Below are positions 6,755 to 8,578 of a stretch of DNA of 8,578 nucleotides, piece by piece (the stretch's first letter is position 1; every line of letters starts with the position of its first letter). The stretch covers positions 1-8,578 of the forward strand of contig JAKASH010000094.1 in NCBI GenBank assembly GCA_021828225.1, written 5' to 3'. Below the pieces are notes generated by a model that saw only the letters and a list, made by a program, of their open reading frames with translations, had not been told where the DNA came from and ran no database searches. A program made the translations under genes and the position numbers. This DNA comes from Acidobacteriota bacterium (GTDB lineage Bacteria > Acidobacteriota > Terriglobia > UBA7540).

Positions 6755-8251
6755 GGGGGAGCGGTTTGCGGCGTTCACTTGAGCGGGTCGCCCATCGGCA
6801 ATTTTGGGCCTTGCATCCGAACCAGCCTGGATGTATATAGGTGGGGCTTGATACCGCGGTGGCACTGGCCGCCCAGATTGCAAAGGGCGCCACCCGCGCA
6901 GCACATCAACCAGAATGGCGGCGCCGTGGCCAGCTACAACGCGGATGGTGGCATGACGAACGACGGGACGAATGCTTACCAATATGATGCCGAGGGGCGG
7001 ATGGTGTACGCGAGCCAGGGGACGTCGTGGGAAAGTTCCCTCTATAATGCCCTCGGGCAGCGGGTGGCTGAGACGATGCCGGATGGCACTGACAATCGGA
7101 CACTGATCTATCCGCGGGATATTTTCGGCCACCGGACGGAGATTTTCGACGACCGGCCGAGCCAGGACTGGGCGGGTGCCGATCAGTGGTGGGCGCGGGT
7201 GGCGGGCCAGCGAATCCTCATGGGAGGCAGCACGTCATGGATGCGGCACGCGAACGCCATGGGCTCGACCACCATGGACACCGACCAGGCGGGCAACGTG
7301 GAAGGCGACGTGACCTACTATCCCTGGGGTGAGGTGTGGGAAGGCGGCGGCAGCAACGGGGACGCTTTCGGGGACCTGGAGTTCCAGATCAACTATCCGT
7401 TGCCGCCCTCGGCAACCCGCGACTACAACCCGCCACTGGGCCGCTGGACGACGCCCGACCCGCTGGGAGGCGACATCACGAATCCCCAGTCCCTTAACCG
7501 CTACGCCTACGTCGACAATAACCCGACGACCTATACCGACCCGTCGGGGCTTATCCGGCATGACCCTTGGGGCTGCTTCACCGACGAGACGGGCATGGGA
7601 TACTACTGCCCGAATGCGGACGACGAGCAGCCTAGCGACTTCGCCTTTGGCTTCGTCAACCCGGTCCTTCCCCCATTCCTGCCGGGCGGCAATGGGCAGG
7701 GCCGCTTCCTGATCCACATGACCGTGACGTCGAAAGCACCAGCGGCGGGACAGCCGCAAAGCTTGGGGAACGTTTTTACCTGCGCGTCGGATTTCGCGGA
7801 AAAGTACAGCATCGCAGGCGGGCTTCACGCATTAGGAATTGGAACGAGCGGAGTGGGCGGATTCGTCACCAATGCTTTGGGCGGAAATATGTTCAGTGGG
7901 GCGACAGACCTCTATGAGAGCATTAGGAACGGCTCTGCTGGGGGACATAACGTGTTTTATAACATGGGTCAGGGCGTCCTGGCGGGGCCGTTGCAAGGAG
8001 TGCCAGGAGTGCGAGGCCCCTGGGGCGCTTCCGTTTCGGACCTGGTTACGGGAGCGATCGCGGGTGCCTACTACAATGGCGTGACTGGAGCGGGTGAAAC
8101 ACTAACAACCTTGACCGGTGAGGTTGGTCTGTCTTCGGCGACCATGACCGCTGCGGAATTTGCGACCGGCGTTGGGATCGCGAAATTTGTTTATGATAGC
8201 CTGACTTACGTTGGCGGAGGGGTCGGTTGCGCCCTCGGAGTCATTCACTAG
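6731..8251 (+). CDS. RHS repeat-associated core protein, 5'-truncated C-terminal fragment with variable tip
   Basis: This open frame encodes up to 506 residues. Residues 1 to about 55 look non-homologous. A YD-repeat remnant follows at 69-111 (YNADGGMTNDG, YQYDAEGRM, YNALGQRV). The RHS-associated core spans about 165-273, with YYPWGEVW, then DYNPPLGRWTTPDP, NRYAYVDNNP and DPSGL (270-274). Full RHS proteins usually exceed 1000 residues with many YD repeats forming a shell, so most of the protein is missing. After DPSGL comes an unrecognised tip of about 232 residues. It is Gly/Ala-rich with hydrophobic stretches near 361-385, 432-455 and 466-503, and I see no nuclease or protease motif. The start is unsure: GTG 6731 lacks a ribosome binding site, and ATG 6953 is an alternative with only GGATGG upstream. 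By hand count GC is about 65 percent over 7141-7800 and about 57 percent over 7801-8220. It may be a displaced orphan toxin tip or a decaying remnant. Confidence 0.7.
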   Translation: MISDWLIAGGAVCGVHLSGSPIGNFGPCIRTSLDVYRWGLIPRWHWPPRLQRAPPAQHINQNGGAVASYNADGGMTNDGTNAYQYDAEGRMVYASQGTSWESSLYNALGQRVAETMPDGTDNRTLIYPRDIFGHRTEIFDDRPSQDWAGADQWWARVAGQRILMGGSTSWMRHANAMGSTTMDTDQAGNVEGDVTYYPWGEVWEGGGSNGDAFGDLEFQINYPLPPSATRDYNPPLGRWTTPDPLGGDITNPQSLNRYAYVDNNPTTYTDPSGLIRHDPWGCFTDETGMGYYCPNADDEQPSDFAFGFVNPVLPPFLPGGNGQGRFLIHMTVTSKAPAAGQPQSLGNVFTCASDFAEKYSIAGGLHALGIGTSGVGGFVTNALGGNMFSGATDLYESIRNGSAGGHNVFYNMGQGVLAGPLQGVPGVRGPWGASVSDLVTGAIAGAYYNGVTGAGETLTTLTGEVGLSSATMTAAEFATGVGIAKFVYDSLTYVGGGVGCALGVIH

Positions 8252-8263
8252 GGAGTTCACAAC

Positions 8264-8491
8264 ATGGACGCGGGACCCATTTCGTTACCCGGACAAATTG
8301 CCGTGCTACTTCTGGGGCCGCCTATAATGGCCACGATGTGCTACCTGCTGTCGAGGGCATGGGCAGGGGTCCTTGGAACTACTAGGTCACCAAGGGTGCA
8401 GGGCTGGACGAGGGCCGGCTTCTGGATCGTGATGGGAGGGGGTTATGCTATCGGTGCGGCCCTCTTCGTATACGCGTATTTCATAAGGTGA
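8264..8491 (+). CDS. Small two-helix membrane protein, putative immunity partner of the RHS tip
   Basis: I do not recognise this 75-residue protein. It has two predicted membrane helices, about residues 9-29 (PGQIAVLLLGPPIMATMCYLL) and 51-72 (AGFWIVMGGGYAIGAALFVYAY), joined by a loop with four arginines (R31, R41, R44, R50). By the positive-inside rule the loop should face the cytoplasm and both ends the outside. The ATG at 8264 has GGGAG at 8251-8255, 8 nt upstream and overlapping the last base of the RHS stop, so the two genes are probably co-transcribed and perhaps translationally coupled. An intrinsic terminator follows 9 nt after the stop. A small gene directly after an RHS tip is where immunity genes normally lie, and membrane immunity proteins are known for pore-forming toxins such as colicins. 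That role is inferred from position only. Confidence 0.7.
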   Translation: MDAGPISLPGQIAVLLLGPPIMATMCYLLSRAWAGVLGTTRSPRVQGWTRAGFWIVMGGGYAIGAALFVYAYFIR

Positions 8492-8499
8492 GCGGGTAG

Positions 8500-8530
8500 C
8501 GCAGAGTTGTTCTGTAACTCTGCGGTTTTG
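8500..8530 (+). terminator. Rho-independent terminator after the RHS tip / small membrane gene pair
   Basis: CGCAGAGTT (8500-8508) pairs perfectly with AACTCTGCG (8516-8524) in a 9-bp stem with a 7-nt loop, or a 5-nt loop if a G-T pair closes it. The stem is followed by GTTTTGT. It begins 9 nt after the stop of the small membrane gene, so it probably ends the transcript of the RHS fragment and its partner. Confidence 0.85.
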
Positions 8531-8578
8531 TATATTGTAAATGATGTTATATTTAATAATATGTATGCTGATGCCTCC
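8531..8578. other. AT-rich segment at the window end
   Basis: By hand count only 12 of 48 bases are G or C, and 3 of the first 30, against about 55-65 percent in the genes before it. TTGTAA (8535-8540) and TAATAT (8557-8562), 16 nt apart, could form a weak sigma70-like promoter for a gene beyond the window, but in sequence this AT-rich such matches are expected by chance. No coding start is visible. Confidence 0.35.

Larger units (their letters stand above)
6434..6890. other. Gene-free junction between nuoN and the RHS fragment
   Basis: About 460 bases with no credible gene. Open frames here are short, lack ribosome binding sites and give protein unlike anything I recognise. The stretch holds a perfect tandem 9-mer (6578-6595), a short AT hairpin (6549-6566) and a degenerate 15-nt tandem repeat (6719-6754). 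The inverted pair TTTCGC (6434-6439) and GCGAAA (6470-6475) just after nuoN has a 30-nt loop and no T-run after it, so I do not call it a terminator. The RHS similarity downstream begins abruptly near 6890, so the 3' part of this stretch may be the foreign side of a recombination junction. The RHS reading frame extends back to a GTG at 6731, but the 50-odd residues it adds do not look like RHS. Confidence 0.6.

Noticed and set aside
6633..6893. An 86-codon minus-strand frame in the junction
   Set aside because: No ribosome binding site, composition unlike a structured protein, and it overlaps tandem repeats. It may be a piece of an old repeat, but I cannot support a gene.

Overview
The window holds the 3' half of an Escherichia coli-type nuo operon, encoding the membrane arm of respiratory complex I, followed by an accessory tail built from the C-terminal end of an RHS/YD-repeat protein and a small membrane protein. 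The Nuo proteins look very like the E. coli type: NuoI has the same cysteine spacing, NuoK and NuoN are close to E. coli in length and motifs, and gene order is H-I-J-K-L-M-N. Hand-counted GC lines in the nuo part range from about 48 to 65 percent. Together with an orphan RHS end of the kind common in soil Acidobacteriota, this suggests an acidobacterial or similar environmental genome rather than an enteric one. That assignment is an inference and only moderately secure.

Region 1 (1-6433) is a compact plus-strand operon: the end of nuoH, then nuoI, nuoJ, nuoK, nuoL, nuoM and nuoN. Spacing is tight: nuoJ and nuoK overlap by 86 nt, nuoK and nuoL are 1 nt apart, nuoL and nuoM share ATGA, and nuoM and nuoN are 3 nt apart. 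nuoL appears to start at GTG and nuoN at TTG. NuoI carries the two [4Fe-4S] clusters (N6a/N6b) that pass electrons toward quinone. NuoH and NuoJ-K form the proximal membrane part of the proton path, and NuoL, NuoM and NuoN are the three antiporter-like pumping subunits. Nearly all key charged residues are present. The exception is NuoL position 403, where the usual Asp after the TM12 Lys is Gly.

Region 2 (6434 to about 6890) has no credible gene. It contains a perfect tandem 9-mer, a small AT hairpin and a degenerate 15-nt tandem repeat, and it looks like a junction or decayed segment. I see no convincing terminator for the nuo operon.

Region 3 (about 6890-8530) is a 5'-truncated RHS end. 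It has a YD-repeat remnant, the RHS-associated core ending in DPSGL, and an unrecognised Gly/Ala-rich C-terminal domain of about 230 residues. Twelve bases after its stop, behind a good ribosome binding site, comes a 75-residue protein with two predicted membrane segments, and then a clear intrinsic terminator. The arrangement (RHS core, variable lower-GC tip, small downstream gene, terminator) matches the layout of RHS toxin-immunity cassettes. It is the best candidate here for an undescribed system, although its function is not shown by sequence and the body of the RHS protein is missing. The last 48 bases are very AT-rich.
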